Below are positions 37,146 through 45,895 of a DNA stretch of 64,000 bases, piece after piece. Origin of the DNA: Paenibacillus sp. FSL A5-0031 (GTDB taxonomy: Bacteria; Bacillota; Bacilli; Paenibacillales; Paenibacillaceae); NCBI RefSeq assembly GCF_001956295.1, contig NZ_MRTD01000011.1, positions 124,001-188,000 on the forward strand. Direction: 5' to 3'. Both the position numbers and the translations under genes were made by a program. The notes under the pieces are model-generated. The model saw nothing but the letters and a program-made list of their open reading frames with translations. It had not been told where the DNA came from and did no database searches. Within the stretch, counting starts at the first letter, position 1. Each line of letters opens with the position of its first letter.

Positions 37146-37550
37146 TTGAGCAAAAAAATGGGATATATGTTATTGGGTGTTTTCTCTTTGCTGCTTGTCA
37201 TTTTTTTATTCAACTGGCTTAGAACAAATACTGACAATTTCGGAATGCTGCAGAGCTTCTCTGTGACGATTAATAATCAATCAGATTATGATATCGTTTC
37301 GGTTGAAACTGGAATTATTTCAAGCCTTGAAAAGCATAGCTATGCAAAAATAATTAAAGCTGGCGACACGGTTCGAATAAAACCGCAATTGAAATTAACA
37401 GGTGAAGGTGCCGTATACTTGAAATATACCGATGACAGGGGAATGACGAAGGAGACTGTTGCTTGCGGTTATACTGAATCCCTTTCTGGGAGCACGAAGT
37501 TAACCATTGATAATAATGGAGTTGCAGAAAATGAACAAAAGTGCATGTAA
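37146..37550 (+). CDS. Hypothetical membrane-anchored protein
   Basis: I do not recognise this 134-aa protein. One membrane helix at about 7-26 anchors an extracytoplasmic beta-rich domain starting SFSVTINNQSDYDIVSVETG. The two cysteines near 108 and 133 could form a disulfide. TTG 37146 is preceded by GAGGGAGGAG, a strong site. It is followed directly by the SLH remnant. Confidence 0.75.
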   Translation: MSKKMGYMLLGVFSLLLVIFLFNWLRTNTDNFGMLQSFSVTINNQSDYDIVSVETGIISSLEKHSYAKIIKAGDTVRIKPQLKLTGEGAVYLKYTDDRGMTKETVACGYTESLSGSTKLTIDNNGVAENEQKCM

Positions 37551-37585
37551 AACTTGTTGAACTCTCAAATGTGCAGGTTCCGTAA

Positions 37586-37984
37586 TATGCAGGAGACCCT
37601 AATCCTGGAAGCAACAGCAATACAGGCAGCATTCCCGGTAATAAGCCAGGGGAAATTAATGCTACTATAGATGCGAACGGCAATGCCAAGGCATCAATCA
37701 GTGCAGCCGATGTGAAAGCTGCTATTGCTGATGCTAAAGCTGGTTTGTTGAAATTCCAGGCTAAAGCCGTGGATAAGGCGAAGCAGGTCACTTTCAAAAT
37801 TTCTGTTGAGCAAGTACAAGCTGCGAAAACGGCAGGTATTTCTGAGGATAGGAAGCTTGAAGTACTTAAGAATATAAGTACAATTAATGGCATGGGCAAC
37901 GGCAGCTTTGCACCAAGTCAAACGGCAAGCCGTGCACAAGCAGCTGTCATTTTTTATCAGTTGCTGCAAAAATCTACGAAATAA
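37586..37984 (+). pseudogene. Decayed S-layer-homology (SLH) domain gene fragment
   Basis: An open frame without plausible start or ribosome binding site. It encodes a Pro/Asn/Gly linker, then an Ala/Lys/Val repeat domain of the type found before SLH domains (SAADVKAAIADAKAG). It then jumps straight into the end of a final SLH motif, INGMGNGSFAPSQTASRAQA, and stops. A normal protein would have two more SLH repeats and a large N-terminal part. The sudden join after VLKNIST indicates an internal deletion. I call it a relic of a surface protein; the first 41 codons lack a start. Confidence 0.8.
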
Positions 37985-38018
37985 CTTCTATGTATTTCAA
38001 ATACAAATTGTTAAAAAA

Positions 38019-38100
38019 GAGCCGATAAGATGTTTGTTGGGATATGAGTGCTGGACCCGTTCTGGGGCTGGCTCGTATACAACTATTCTTAACGGCTCTT
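38019..38100. repeat. 82-bp imperfect palindrome
   Basis: GAGCCGATAAGA at 38019-38030 faces TTCTTAACGGCTC at 38086-38098; inner arms (GTTGGGATATGAG and CTCGTATACAAC) also pair. Flanks carry A- and T-runs, so it can be a bidirectional terminator between the SLH relic and the convergent VOC gene. Its length also fits a short MITE-like element. Confidence 0.65.
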
Positions 38101-38103
38101 GGT

Positions 38104-38469
38104 TTATTTTCCAACTAGTACAAATACATTGCCATCAGGGGCTTCGAATACAGCGACATGTCCAGACTCCGTAGCAAAGGGTGTTCTAATCCATTGAATT
38201 TCTTCATTTTTGCTTAACTCGTTGTGTGCTTCAATGACATCTTCAACCAGAATTTCAACTTCAGTAAATTTATTGTCAGGATGATTGCTAAGAACAAGTT
38301 CAGAGCTGTCCTTCATTGGAAATTTTAGACCGATGATTTTCCAAACAAACCCATCTTCTAATGCTCGTTCTATTTTCCAGCTTTCTGTTAGACCCATCGC
38401 ATTGTAAAAGGTAAGAGATTTCTCAATTTCGATCGTGTGAATGCAAACGCACTCTAGTTTCTTAAACAT
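38104..38469 (-). CDS. VOC (glyoxalase/bleomycin resistance) family protein
   Basis: A 121-aa VOC-fold protein. The typical two-part layout is visible: CVCIHTIEIEKSLTFYNAMGLTE at the start and VAVFEAPDGNVFVLVG at the end, with candidate metal ligands H10 and E in the last strand. The ATG at 38469 has AAGGAG seven bases upstream; the longer open frame to 38592 is ignored. Function ranges from thiol-transfer to antibiotic binding and is not fixed by sequence. Confidence 0.9.
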   Translation of the reverse strand: MFKKLECVCIHTIEIEKSLTFYNAMGLTESWKIERALEDGFVWKIIGLKFPMKDSSELVLSNHPDNKFTEVEILVEDVIEAHNELSKNEEIQWIRTPFATESGHVAVFEAPDGNVFVLVGK

Positions 38470-38590
38470 CAGGTCCAACTCCTTTGTTATTAACAGGAAC
38501 ATATGTTCTATAAAAGATTCTACTATTTTCCATATTGAAAAGCAAGCATTAGCAGTATTATACTTTTTATGGATTGGGGGGAATGTAGGC

Positions 38591-39127
38591 ATGCTTGAAT
38601 TCTTGTATCACTACTATGATGAATCGACGGGTCCATTCCGCAATTTATCAGACTTAAATCCAGAGGAAGCAGATCGTGTTTTAAACGAAATCATTGTTCA
38701 AAAAAAAGGCTTCGCCAGCAAACGGTCCGCGGATTATCTGAAAATTCGACGGAGTCTCGAATTAAAAGCAAGAGATTTATTTATAAATAAAGGCGGTATG
38801 CCCATTCGGAAGTTTCCCCATTATATGACTCTCGGGGAATGTCCATGGCTCTTAGAATGGTATCCAGCAGGTAAAGTACTGCAAGTTCCAATTTCGAATT
38901 TCGAGTCAAATACGATTAGTTTTACCTATGGAGATTTGTTTCCAACGATGAGGTTCCAAGACGGAAAGCCTTATCGAGGTCAGCTCTATACTATGAACGA
39001 GATTATTGAAGTAGTAAGAGAATTTGGATTGCCACAAGAATGGAATGCCAAGGGAGAAAGAGGACCAGAAAGATACATCGAAGTGCAAGTGTGGGATGAT
39101 GAACCGTTGAACAAATGGAAGTTATAG
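38591..39127 (+). CDS. Conserved hypothetical protein
   Basis: A 178-aa soluble protein, divergent from the VOC gene. I cannot name it, though it looks conserved among Bacillales: FRNLSDLNPEEADRVL, FASKRSADYLKIRR and HYMTLGECPWLLEWYPAGK are characteristic stretches. The ending ERYIEVQVWDD is also conserved-looking. GGGGGGAA lies nine bases before the ATG at 38591. There is no signal peptide. Confidence 0.8.
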   Translation: MLEFLYHYYDESTGPFRNLSDLNPEEADRVLNEIIVQKKGFASKRSADYLKIRRSLELKARDLFINKGGMPIRKFPHYMTLGECPWLLEWYPAGKVLQVPISNFESNTISFTYGDLFPTMRFQDGKPYRGQLYTMNEIIEVVREFGLPQEWNAKGERGPERYIEVQVWDDEPLNKWKL

Positions 39128-39147
39128 TTCGAAAAATGCAGCGAGAC

Positions 39148-39176
39148 TTGACACCGCCATACACTTCCTGTATAAA
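39148..39176 (+). promoter_or_regulatory. Sigma-A promoter of the T-box/argS unit
   Basis: TTGACA at 39148-39153, a 17-bp spacer and TATAAA at 39171-39176 make a near-consensus promoter. Transcription would start near 39183. Confidence 0.88.
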
Positions 39177-39182
39177 TACTTC

Positions 39183-39466
39183 TAAGCATATGAGTTAGAA
39201 ATAACAACATTAGCGATTGGGACAGTAGTCTAGGACCGATAGTTGCAGCGAGCCGGGTTAGTGGAAGCCGGTACGGATGTCTTAGATGAAGCGGGCCCAT
39301 GAAATGGTTTGCCGAAACGAACGAAGTTACTTAGTAGGCAAATCCGGTCAATGACCGTTACGAAAATGAGGGGTCAAGCTGCTTATCAGGCTTGGCACTT
39401 AGAGTGGTACCACGGGATCTTTATGGCTCTCGTCTCTTATTTTAGAGACGGGGGCCTTTTTTATTT
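39183..39466 (+). promoter_or_regulatory. T-box leader of argS
   Basis: A classic T-box riboswitch. The conserved T-box GAGTGGTACCACGG at 39403-39416 contains the UGGN that pairs with the uncharged tRNA end. The terminator is GGCTCTCGTCTCT (39425-39437) with AGAGACGGGGGCC (39444-39456) and a long T-run; the T-box can instead pair with TCTCGTCTC to make the antiterminator. Stem I at about 39200-39300 has GACAGTAG and the AGCGAGCCGG/AGCCGG signature arms. A CGG arginine codon at 39292-39294 is a candidate specifier; exact codon choice needs folding. It should sense uncharged tRNA-Arg. Confidence 0.93.
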
Positions 39467-39486
39467 TGATAATAGGAGGAATTACA

Positions 39487-41358
39487 ATGATTCATAAGCT
39501 GATTATTGGAGCAATTGAAGAAATAACGCAAGGCATGCTGGAAGAGGGACGTACAGAGCGACCTGAAAATCTCAAAATTGCGGTCGAGCATCCCGTTAAC
39601 TTAGCGCATGGCGATTATAGCAGCAATATTGCGATGCAGCTTGCTAGGCTTTTAAAACGTGCGCCTTCATTGATTGCAGACGACTTCAAACAAAAATTAA
39701 TCAAGCATCCAAGTCTTTCCTCATCCATAAAAAAGATTGAAATTGCTTCACCTGGGTTTCTTAACTTTTATGTGAATTGGACTTGGTGGGCAGTCAATGC
39801 AGATCAGCTATCTTCGCAGAAAACGACAGTTAACAAAAAAGTGCTTGTTGAGCATACATCTATCAATCCAAATAAATCAGCGCATATTGGTCATTTACGT
39901 AATTCCTGCGTAGGCGATACGATTGCGCGAATGCTGAGAAGGACGGGTCATCAGGTTGAGGTGCACAACTATATTGATGATCTAGGCAACCAATTGGCGG
40001 ATACGGTGGTAGGCATTCTTCAGACAAAGTCGGTGCTGCCTTATGAGCGTTTTGGGGATTTTTGCTGGGATACGTATTCAAGCATTAATCGAGCTTATAA
40101 AGAGCAGCCAGAATTGCTTGAACAACGTACCAAGGTTCTTGCAGAGCTGGAAGAAGGGCATTCGAATGTAGCATGGATGGGCTTGTTGGTCGCAGAAAGA
40201 ATTGTACGCGAGCATGTCGAGGAAATGAAGCAGTTTGGCATCACGTATGATGTTCTGGTGTGGGAAAGCAATATTGTGCGTGAAGGCTTCTGGGCTCGCG
40301 CGTTTGAACTGCTGCAGTCAACGGGAATATTCCGCAAGGAAACAGAAGGGAAGCTGAAGGGCTGTTATGTGCTGAAGCATTCTGATGAAAACGGAGAACA
40401 AGAGGAACAATCGGATTTCCACGCAGATAAAGTGCTCGTTCGCTCAAACGGAATTTTGACTTATACGGCTAAAGATATTGCTTACCATCTGTGGAAGTTT
40501 GGATTGCTAGATAACGATTTCCGTTACCAGAAGTTTTCTGATGGCCTGTGGTCAACGCATACGAGCGGTGTAAGGAAAAAAATCGGTCATGCGGATATGG
40601 TCATAAATGTAATTGATCAGCGCCAAGAGTATCCGCAGGCTATGGTTAAACAAGCATTGCTCGCTTTAGGTTTTCAGGAGCAAGCAGAGCAGTTAAAGCA
40701 TGTCAGTTATGGTGTTGTCGCATTAAGCCCTAATACGGCAAATGGTTTAGGTATCGATACGTCAGATGGCAAGCTTGCGTATGCGATGTCAGGCAGGCAA
40801 GGAATCGGCATAAAAATAGCGGATTTCTTAGTAAGAATGGAACAAATCATAGACGCAAAAAGATCCCGTAAAGGCGGCTTGGCAAGCCGTACGATAGCAG
40901 CAGCATCGATTCGTTATTACTTGCTTCGTTTTCATTTGCAAACAGAGGTTGTGTTTGATCTTGATCAAGCAACCGAAATATCCGGTAATACAGGTGTTTA
41001 TCTGATGTATACGTATGCTCGCTCCAGCAGTATTTTGAAGAGAGCAGGCGACACTGAGTTTAACCCACAAGCTCTAGCTGAAATTAGCGATCTTGAGATG
41101 CAAGAGCATTCATTGCTGAGACAATTAGCTTATTGGCCAGAAACGCTGGAAACTGCCGCTTTGGAGCTGTCACCTAATCAGCTTTGTACGTATGTATATG
41201 AGCTTTCCGCATTGTTTAACCATTTCTACGCTACATGTCCTATTTTGAAGGCTGAAGGCTCAGCGAAAAGCTTGCGTATTTGGCTTACCGAGCGTTATAA
41301 GCAAACGATGCAGGATGCACTTCACATACTGGGGCTTCCAGCGCCAAATAGAATGTAA
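39487..41358 (+). CDS. argS: Arginyl-tRNA synthetase
   Basis: A 623-aa class Ia ArgRS. N-terminal Add1 domain (about 1-110), then the HIGH motif as HIGH at 133-136 in NPNKSAHIGHLRN, the Rossmann catalytic core, and the alpha-helical DALR anticodon-binding domain (about 490-623). The KMSKS loop is replaced by MSGRQGIGIK, common in ArgRS of this branch. The enzyme charges tRNA-Arg. ATG 39487 follows AGGAGG. Being under a T-box, it is regulated by arginine supply; a T-box-controlled ArgRS can be a second copy besides a constitutive one. Confidence 0.95.
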   Translation: MIHKLIIGAIEEITQGMLEEGRTERPENLKIAVEHPVNLAHGDYSSNIAMQLARLLKRAPSLIADDFKQKLIKHPSLSSSIKKIEIASPGFLNFYVNWTWWAVNADQLSSQKTTVNKKVLVEHTSINPNKSAHIGHLRNSCVGDTIARMLRRTGHQVEVHNYIDDLGNQLADTVVGILQTKSVLPYERFGDFCWDTYSSINRAYKEQPELLEQRTKVLAELEEGHSNVAWMGLLVAERIVREHVEEMKQFGITYDVLVWESNIVREGFWARAFELLQSTGIFRKETEGKLKGCYVLKHSDENGEQEEQSDFHADKVLVRSNGILTYTAKDIAYHLWKFGLLDNDFRYQKFSDGLWSTHTSGVRKKIGHADMVINVIDQRQEYPQAMVKQALLALGFQEQAEQLKHVSYGVVALSPNTANGLGIDTSDGKLAYAMSGRQGIGIKIADFLVRMEQIIDAKRSRKGGLASRTIAAASIRYYLLRFHLQTEVVFDLDQATEISGNTGVYLMYTYARSSSILKRAGDTEFNPQALAEISDLEMQEHSLLRQLAYWPETLETAALELSPNQLCTYVYELSALFNHFYATCPILKAEGSAKSLRIWLTERYKQTMQDALHILGLPAPNRM

Positions 41359-41429
41359 ACAGATGTTCCAATCATGCAATTGGCTTGCCCGTCATATAGT
41401 TTAACGCAGAGGTACAGGCATTAACAGCG

Positions 41430-43730
41430 ATGAACGAAGGGCGGGTGCTGCAAATGGAGCAGGTACATGATAATCGTGTAGAGGATAGCGACCTTACGAT
41501 AGATTTTGCGGTTCAGGGCATGAGCTGTTCAGCTTGTGCGGCAAGAATAGAGAAAGCAGTCAGCAAAATGGATGGTGTTCAATTGGCTGCCGTCAGCTTT
41601 CCGCTTCGCACCGCTTGGGTGCAGTTTAAGCCTGAGCGGCTCGGAGCGAAACAAATTGCAGAGCGTGTCAAGCAATTAGGTTTTGAAGCGATGCTTAATG
41701 AGACAGCTAAAGAAGGCTTGCACAAGGAACATCGTATTTTGAAGCTGCGACTCATTGCTTCAGCAGTGCTAACGTTGCCGCTATTAACCGGGATGATGCA
41801 GCATTTGCCGTTTTTAAGGCCGATGCTTGATTATTTGCCTGCTTGGCTCACTATCCCATGGCTGCAGCTCATACTAGCCACGATTATTCAATTCGCTATA
41901 GGCTTGCCTTTTTATTTCGGTGCATATCATGCGGTACGCGAGCGAAGCGCCAATATGGACGTGCTTGTTGTCATTGGAACGACAGCCGCTTATTTGTACA
42001 GCCATTATGTGGTATTTCAGAACGGCTTGTTTCGGCCGCTCTCAGAGGTGGCTGCTCATGCACCGCCATTGTATTTTGAAACTTCTGCTGTCGTAATCAC
42101 AGCTGTCCTGCTGGGTAAATACATTGAAGTTTCCGCCTCGCTGCGTGCGCAGCGCGGATCGGACGGCTTCGGCAAGCTGCAAAGTCAGACGGCGGCTGTT
42201 GAACGGGCAGGTGAAGTGTTACATATTCAGACCGAATTTGTTAGAGCGGGCGATATTGTTATCGTACAGGCTGGTGAAACGATTCCGGTCGATGGCATTG
42301 TATGCGGCGGTCACTCCGCAACCAACGAATCATTGCTAACAGGCGAGAGTCTGCCGATTGCAAAGCGGGAAGGAGATCAAGTGTGGGCGGGAACTTGGAA
42401 TGAAAGCTCACAGCTTCGCATTCGTACGAAGGCGGCAGGCCATGATACAATGCTTAACCGCATACAGGAGCTTGTTCGTCAAGCACAACGGTCGAAATCA
42501 GCCATTCAGCGAAATGTAGATGCGGCTGCAAGCTGGTTTGTTCCTGTTATGCTTTTCTTCGCCGTAGCAACGGTTTTTATGTGGGGATTATATCTTGAGC
42601 CGGGGAATTGGAGCCGAGCATTCATATGCGGCATTGCTGTTTTATTAGCAGCTTGTCCATGCGCGCTTGGTCTAGCCGCACCGATCTCACTTGTCATTGC
42701 AGCCAGCAGACTTGCGAAACAAGGCATTATTACGAAGGAAGCAGGTGCGCTAGAACGTTTGGCAAGTATACAAACGATCATTTTTGATAAAACAGGAACA
42801 TTAACGGAAGGCAAGCCTCATATAAGTGCTTCACTAGCTATTAAAGGAAGCCGAAATGCTTTGTTGAGATTGGCGGCAGCTGCTGAAGCGGACTCCACAC
42901 ATCCGCTTTCAAGAGCAATTGAGAAGGAGGCGGTCAGACTAGGGCTTATTATTCCAGCTTCTAGTCATCATGTCTTCACGCCAGGCGGAGGCGTTAAAGC
43001 GATAATTGAGGAGCAGCGCTTCGCTATCGGGAACGCTCGTTTTGCAGCAGAACGCCAATGGACTATGAGCGTCGATATCATTGCTTTCGCAAGGCAGCGT
43101 GAGGATTTTGGAGAAACCGTACTATATGCAGCAATAGACGATCAGATTGCTGGTGCAATCGCATTTAGCGATAAGATAAAGGAAAACGCGAGAGAGACAG
43201 TGAAAGAGCTTAAAAATTTAGGAGTTTCCGCTGTTCTAGCGACAGGTGATCACAAGGCGCCGGCATTTGCTGCTGCAAAAGCGGTTGGCATTACAAGCAT
43301 CCATGCTTCCATGCTTCCCGAGGGCAAGCTGGCACTGGTGGAGCAGTTAAAGCGTCGCGGCAAACGAGTCGCAATGGCAGGGGATGGATGGAATGACGCA
43401 CCGGCATTAGCCGCAGCCGATGTTGGCTTAGCAATGGGTGAAGGAACAGATGCAGCGCTTAGCGCTGGCCATATGACGCTGCTTTTCTCTCGTCTGCACG
43501 CCATTCCAGAAGCGATTCGAATTAGCCGATTAACGATTCGAAATGTGCGTCAAAATCTAACCTTTGCTTTCCTATACAATGTTATCGTCATCCCTTTTGC
43601 TGCTTTTGGTTTGCTTGAGCCTTGGATGGCTGGAACGGCGATGGCGCTAAGCTCTGTATCAGTTGTAAGCAATGCGCTTCGGCTTTCTGGTCAGTTGCAA
43701 AGCAAGAGCCGGGTTGGTGCAATAAGATGA
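41430..43730 (+). CDS. copA: Copper-type P1B ATPase
   Basis: A 766-aa heavy-metal P-type ATPase. One N-terminal HMA domain carries GMSCSACAAR with C33 and C36. The metal-site helix has CPC at 409-411, the phosphorylation site is D453 in DKTGTLTEG, and the hinge is GDGWNDAPALAAADVGLA. These fit Cu(I) export. The overlap by ATGA with a DsbD_2-like membrane protein, and the FixH-like gene beyond, recall the FixGHIS/CcoGHIS cytochrome oxidase assembly modules, where a CPC ATPase (FixI/CcoI) supplies copper. ATG 41430 or 41454 could be the start; no site is strong. Confidence 0.92.
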   Translation: MNEGRVLQMEQVHDNRVEDSDLTIDFAVQGMSCSACAARIEKAVSKMDGVQLAAVSFPLRTAWVQFKPERLGAKQIAERVKQLGFEAMLNETAKEGLHKEHRILKLRLIASAVLTLPLLTGMMQHLPFLRPMLDYLPAWLTIPWLQLILATIIQFAIGLPFYFGAYHAVRERSANMDVLVVIGTTAAYLYSHYVVFQNGLFRPLSEVAAHAPPLYFETSAVVITAVLLGKYIEVSASLRAQRGSDGFGKLQSQTAAVERAGEVLHIQTEFVRAGDIVIVQAGETIPVDGIVCGGHSATNESLLTGESLPIAKREGDQVWAGTWNESSQLRIRTKAAGHDTMLNRIQELVRQAQRSKSAIQRNVDAAASWFVPVMLFFAVATVFMWGLYLEPGNWSRAFICGIAVLLAACPCALGLAAPISLVIAASRLAKQGIITKEAGALERLASIQTIIFDKTGTLTEGKPHISASLAIKGSRNALLRLAAAAEADSTHPLSRAIEKEAVRLGLIIPASSHHVFTPGGGVKAIIEEQRFAIGNARFAAERQWTMSVDIIAFARQREDFGETVLYAAIDDQIAGAIAFSDKIKENARETVKELKNLGVSAVLATGDHKAPAFAAAKAVGITSIHASMLPEGKLALVEQLKRRGKRVAMAGDGWNDAPALAAADVGLAMGEGTDAALSAGHMTLLFSRLHAIPEAIRISRLTIRNVRQNLTFAFLYNVIVIPFAAFGLLEPWMAGTAMALSSVSVVSNALRLSGQLQSKSRVGAIR

Positions 43731-44413
43731 CGCTGACTTGGCAGCTGATTGGATTCATTATTTTAACAGGCTTATTCAGCGCACCTCATTGCATTGGTAT
43801 GTGCGGGGGGATTGTATCAACCGTCTCATTAAACTCCTCAGCGCCAGTCAAAAAATCAATGCTTCTATATAATACAGGCCGCATTATCTCTTATTCCTTA
43901 TTAGGGGCTGTAATGGGAACAGTAGGTTCTTTTGTGGATGTCGCAGGTAAATTTGCAGGGGTTCAAGGATTGGCATCCATTATTGGCGGCTGTTTCTTGC
44001 TGCTCTGGCTTTGGCGGAGATTTCAGCTGCCGCTCATGAACCGATTGTCTAGCTTCCTGCACAAAAGGTTAGTAGGCGGTGCTTCTCGCTCAACTAAGCA
44101 GGAAACGTTCCATTTGCTCGCAACTGGAATAGCCTTCGGATTTTTGCCGTGCGGCTTAACTTATGCGATGCAGATGACGGCAGCCTCCACTGGCTCAGGA
44201 CTTGAAGGCGCGGCTGTCATGGCCTTGTTTGGGCTATCGACTTTCCCTGCTTTAGCTGCGGCTGCTTCTATCGCTGCTTTTGCCAATAAGAAATGGCGGC
44301 GATTTATGCGTAAAGCAAGTGTAGTCACTGCGATTGCTGTGGGTGTCATCTCGATTTTGCGCGGTCTTGCGGTGAATGGTGTCATACCGTCGATTAATCC
44401 ATGGCTTTGGTAA
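43727..44413 (+). CDS. DsbD_2/TauE-like membrane protein of the copper cluster
   Basis: A 228-aa protein with about six membrane helices. Conserved motifs are FSAPHCIGMCGG near residue 20, with His and two Cys as likely metal ligands, and FGFLPCGLTYAMQ near 145. It belongs to the UreH/DsbD_2 transmembrane group that is often encoded with FixI/CcoI-type copper ATPases and annotated as sulfite exporter TauE/SafE family. The ATG at 43727 overlaps the copA stop by 4 bp. A role in copper delivery is inferred from the coupling and the HCxxMC motif. Confidence 0.87.
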   Translation: MTLTWQLIGFIILTGLFSAPHCIGMCGGIVSTVSLNSSAPVKKSMLLYNTGRIISYSLLGAVMGTVGSFVDVAGKFAGVQGLASIIGGCFLLLWLWRRFQLPLMNRLSSFLHKRLVGGASRSTKQETFHLLATGIAFGFLPCGLTYAMQMTAASTGSGLEGAAVMALFGLSTFPALAAAASIAAFANKKWRRFMRKASVVTAIAVGVISILRGLAVNGVIPSINPWLW

Positions 44414-44440
44414 ATTGCTAATTTGCTAATTTGCTAATGA
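44414..44440. repeat. Short (TTGCTAA) tandem repeat between convergent genes
   Basis: ATTTGCTA occurs three times in direct succession just after the stop of the DsbD_2-like gene and into the end of the convergent FixH-like gene. Confidence 0.7.
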
Positions 44441-44877
44441 ACCGCTCGCAGTAATCTGTCGATGGTATACGTTTGGTCAACCGTCTTGAGTGTTAGAGTC
44501 GCTTTCCATGTGCCAGCCATCAGTGGTACGCCTTCGCCCGTATACGTTCCAGGGTCAGCTTCCGTCATTTTAAACTCGTAATCGCCGCATACCATATCCA
44601 TCATCTCAAGCTTGACTGATAGCTCAGCTCCTTGTAATGGGGCACCCGATAGATCAGTAAGCTCGATTTTAAATAAATTGTTGTGAAGCACCTTCGCAGG
44701 ATAACCATCGATGGACCACTTAGCTTCGCCTTTGTCGAAAATATGTTCCGTCATGGGCGGCGATAATTCTGCTCCTTTACGTAGCCAAGTAAAAACTATG
44801 CCAACGACGATTGCTATAACCAGTAAAATGATAGTGAATTTTAGCAGGTTATAATTTGGTTTGTGTTCTGCTTTCAT
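44434..44877 (-). CDS. FixH/YtkA-like membrane protein
   Basis: A 147-aa protein with one N-terminal membrane helix (about 14-33) and an extracytoplasmic beta-sandwich. The pattern LSGAPLQGAELSVKLEMMDM followed by MTEADPGTYTGEGVPLMAGTW is the FixH/YtkA-type fold, whose MxM and His/Met residues suggest copper binding. The ATG at 44877 follows AAGGAGG by 13 bases, a long spacing; longer frames to 45096 have no site. It is convergent with copA and its partner, and may serve cytochrome oxidase assembly or copper handling. Confidence 0.82.
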   Translation of the reverse strand: MKAEHKPNYNLLKFTIILLVIAIVVGIVFTWLRKGAELSPPMTEHIFDKGEAKWSIDGYPAKVLHNNLFKIELTDLSGAPLQGAELSVKLEMMDMVCGDYEFKMTEADPGTYTGEGVPLMAGTWKATLTLKTVDQTYTIDRLLRAVH

Positions 44878-45035
44878 ATTTAGGAAAGAACCTCCTTTAT
44901 GAGTTGCATATTCTTTTGTAAGATTCATAAAAAGAATGAGTGTTGTAAAGGGATGTATTAAATGCTGTTTGCTATCAACTTGCGATACGAATGGTAAAAA
45001 AAGCATAGCATGGGCGAAGAAGTTGCAAGGAGAGG

Positions 45036-45895
45036 TAACGGACATCAGATACGTTATTGTGCTCATTTTCGCTGTATACGCAACCGTAACGGACATAGAA
45101 GCCCTTATTTGGCTTCACAAGTTGGTTTTTAGCTCCCATTTGCACAAATAGCGGATTCTATGTCCGTTAGACTCGAATATGGGCCTTTTTGTTGAAAATA
45201 ACGGAATATATGTCCGTTAGACTCAAATATGAGCCTTCTTGTTGAAAATAGCGGAATATATGTCCGTTAGGAGGTTTGAAGTGACTATTGCGAAAAGCTA
45301 ACGGATATCAGATACGTTATTGTGCTCATTTTGGCTGTTTTCGCAATTGTAACGGACATAGAAGCCCTTATTTGGCTCCACTAGTTAGTTATTAGCCCTC
45401 TTTCGCCTAAATAGCGGATCCTATGTCCGTTAGACTCAAATATGAGCCCAATTCTAGAAAATAGCGGAATGTATGTCCGTTAGGAGGTCTGAAGTGACTA
45501 GTGCGAAAAGCTAACGGACATCAGATACGTTATTGTGCTCATTTTCGCTGTATACGCAACCGTAACGGACATAGAAGCCCTTATTTGGCTCCACTAGTTA
45601 GTTATTAGCTCTCTTTTGCCTAAATAGCGGATCCTATGTCCGTTAGACTCAAATACGCGCCCGATTGTTGAAAATAGCGGAATGTATGTCCGTTAGGAGG
45701 TCTGAAGTGACAATTGCGAAAAGCTAACGGACACCAGATACGTTATTATGCTCATTTTGGCTGAATACGCAACCGTAACGAATATAGAAGCCCCCCTTAT
45801 TCGGCTCCATGAGTTAGTTTATAGCCCCTTTTGCCAAAATAGAGGAGGATTCTATGTCCGTAAGATCCCAATATGAGCCCGTTTTTTGAAAATTA
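45036..45895. repeat. Four-unit tandem repeat, 213-bp period
   Basis: Units start with TAACGGACATCAGATACG or close variants at 45036, 45299, 45512 and 45725. The last three are spaced exactly 213 bp. The first is 50 bp longer because one sub-block ending TATGTCCGTTAG is duplicated (45171-45220 against 45221-45270). Within each unit the words TAACGGACAT and ATGTCCGTTA occur in inverted orientation, so each unit can fold into hairpins. The fourth unit is more diverged. No coding frame runs through it. Confidence 0.95.

Noticed and set aside
45036..45895. Possible CRISPR array
   Set aside because: The period is 213 bp with no short constant repeat/variable spacer pattern and no cas genes.
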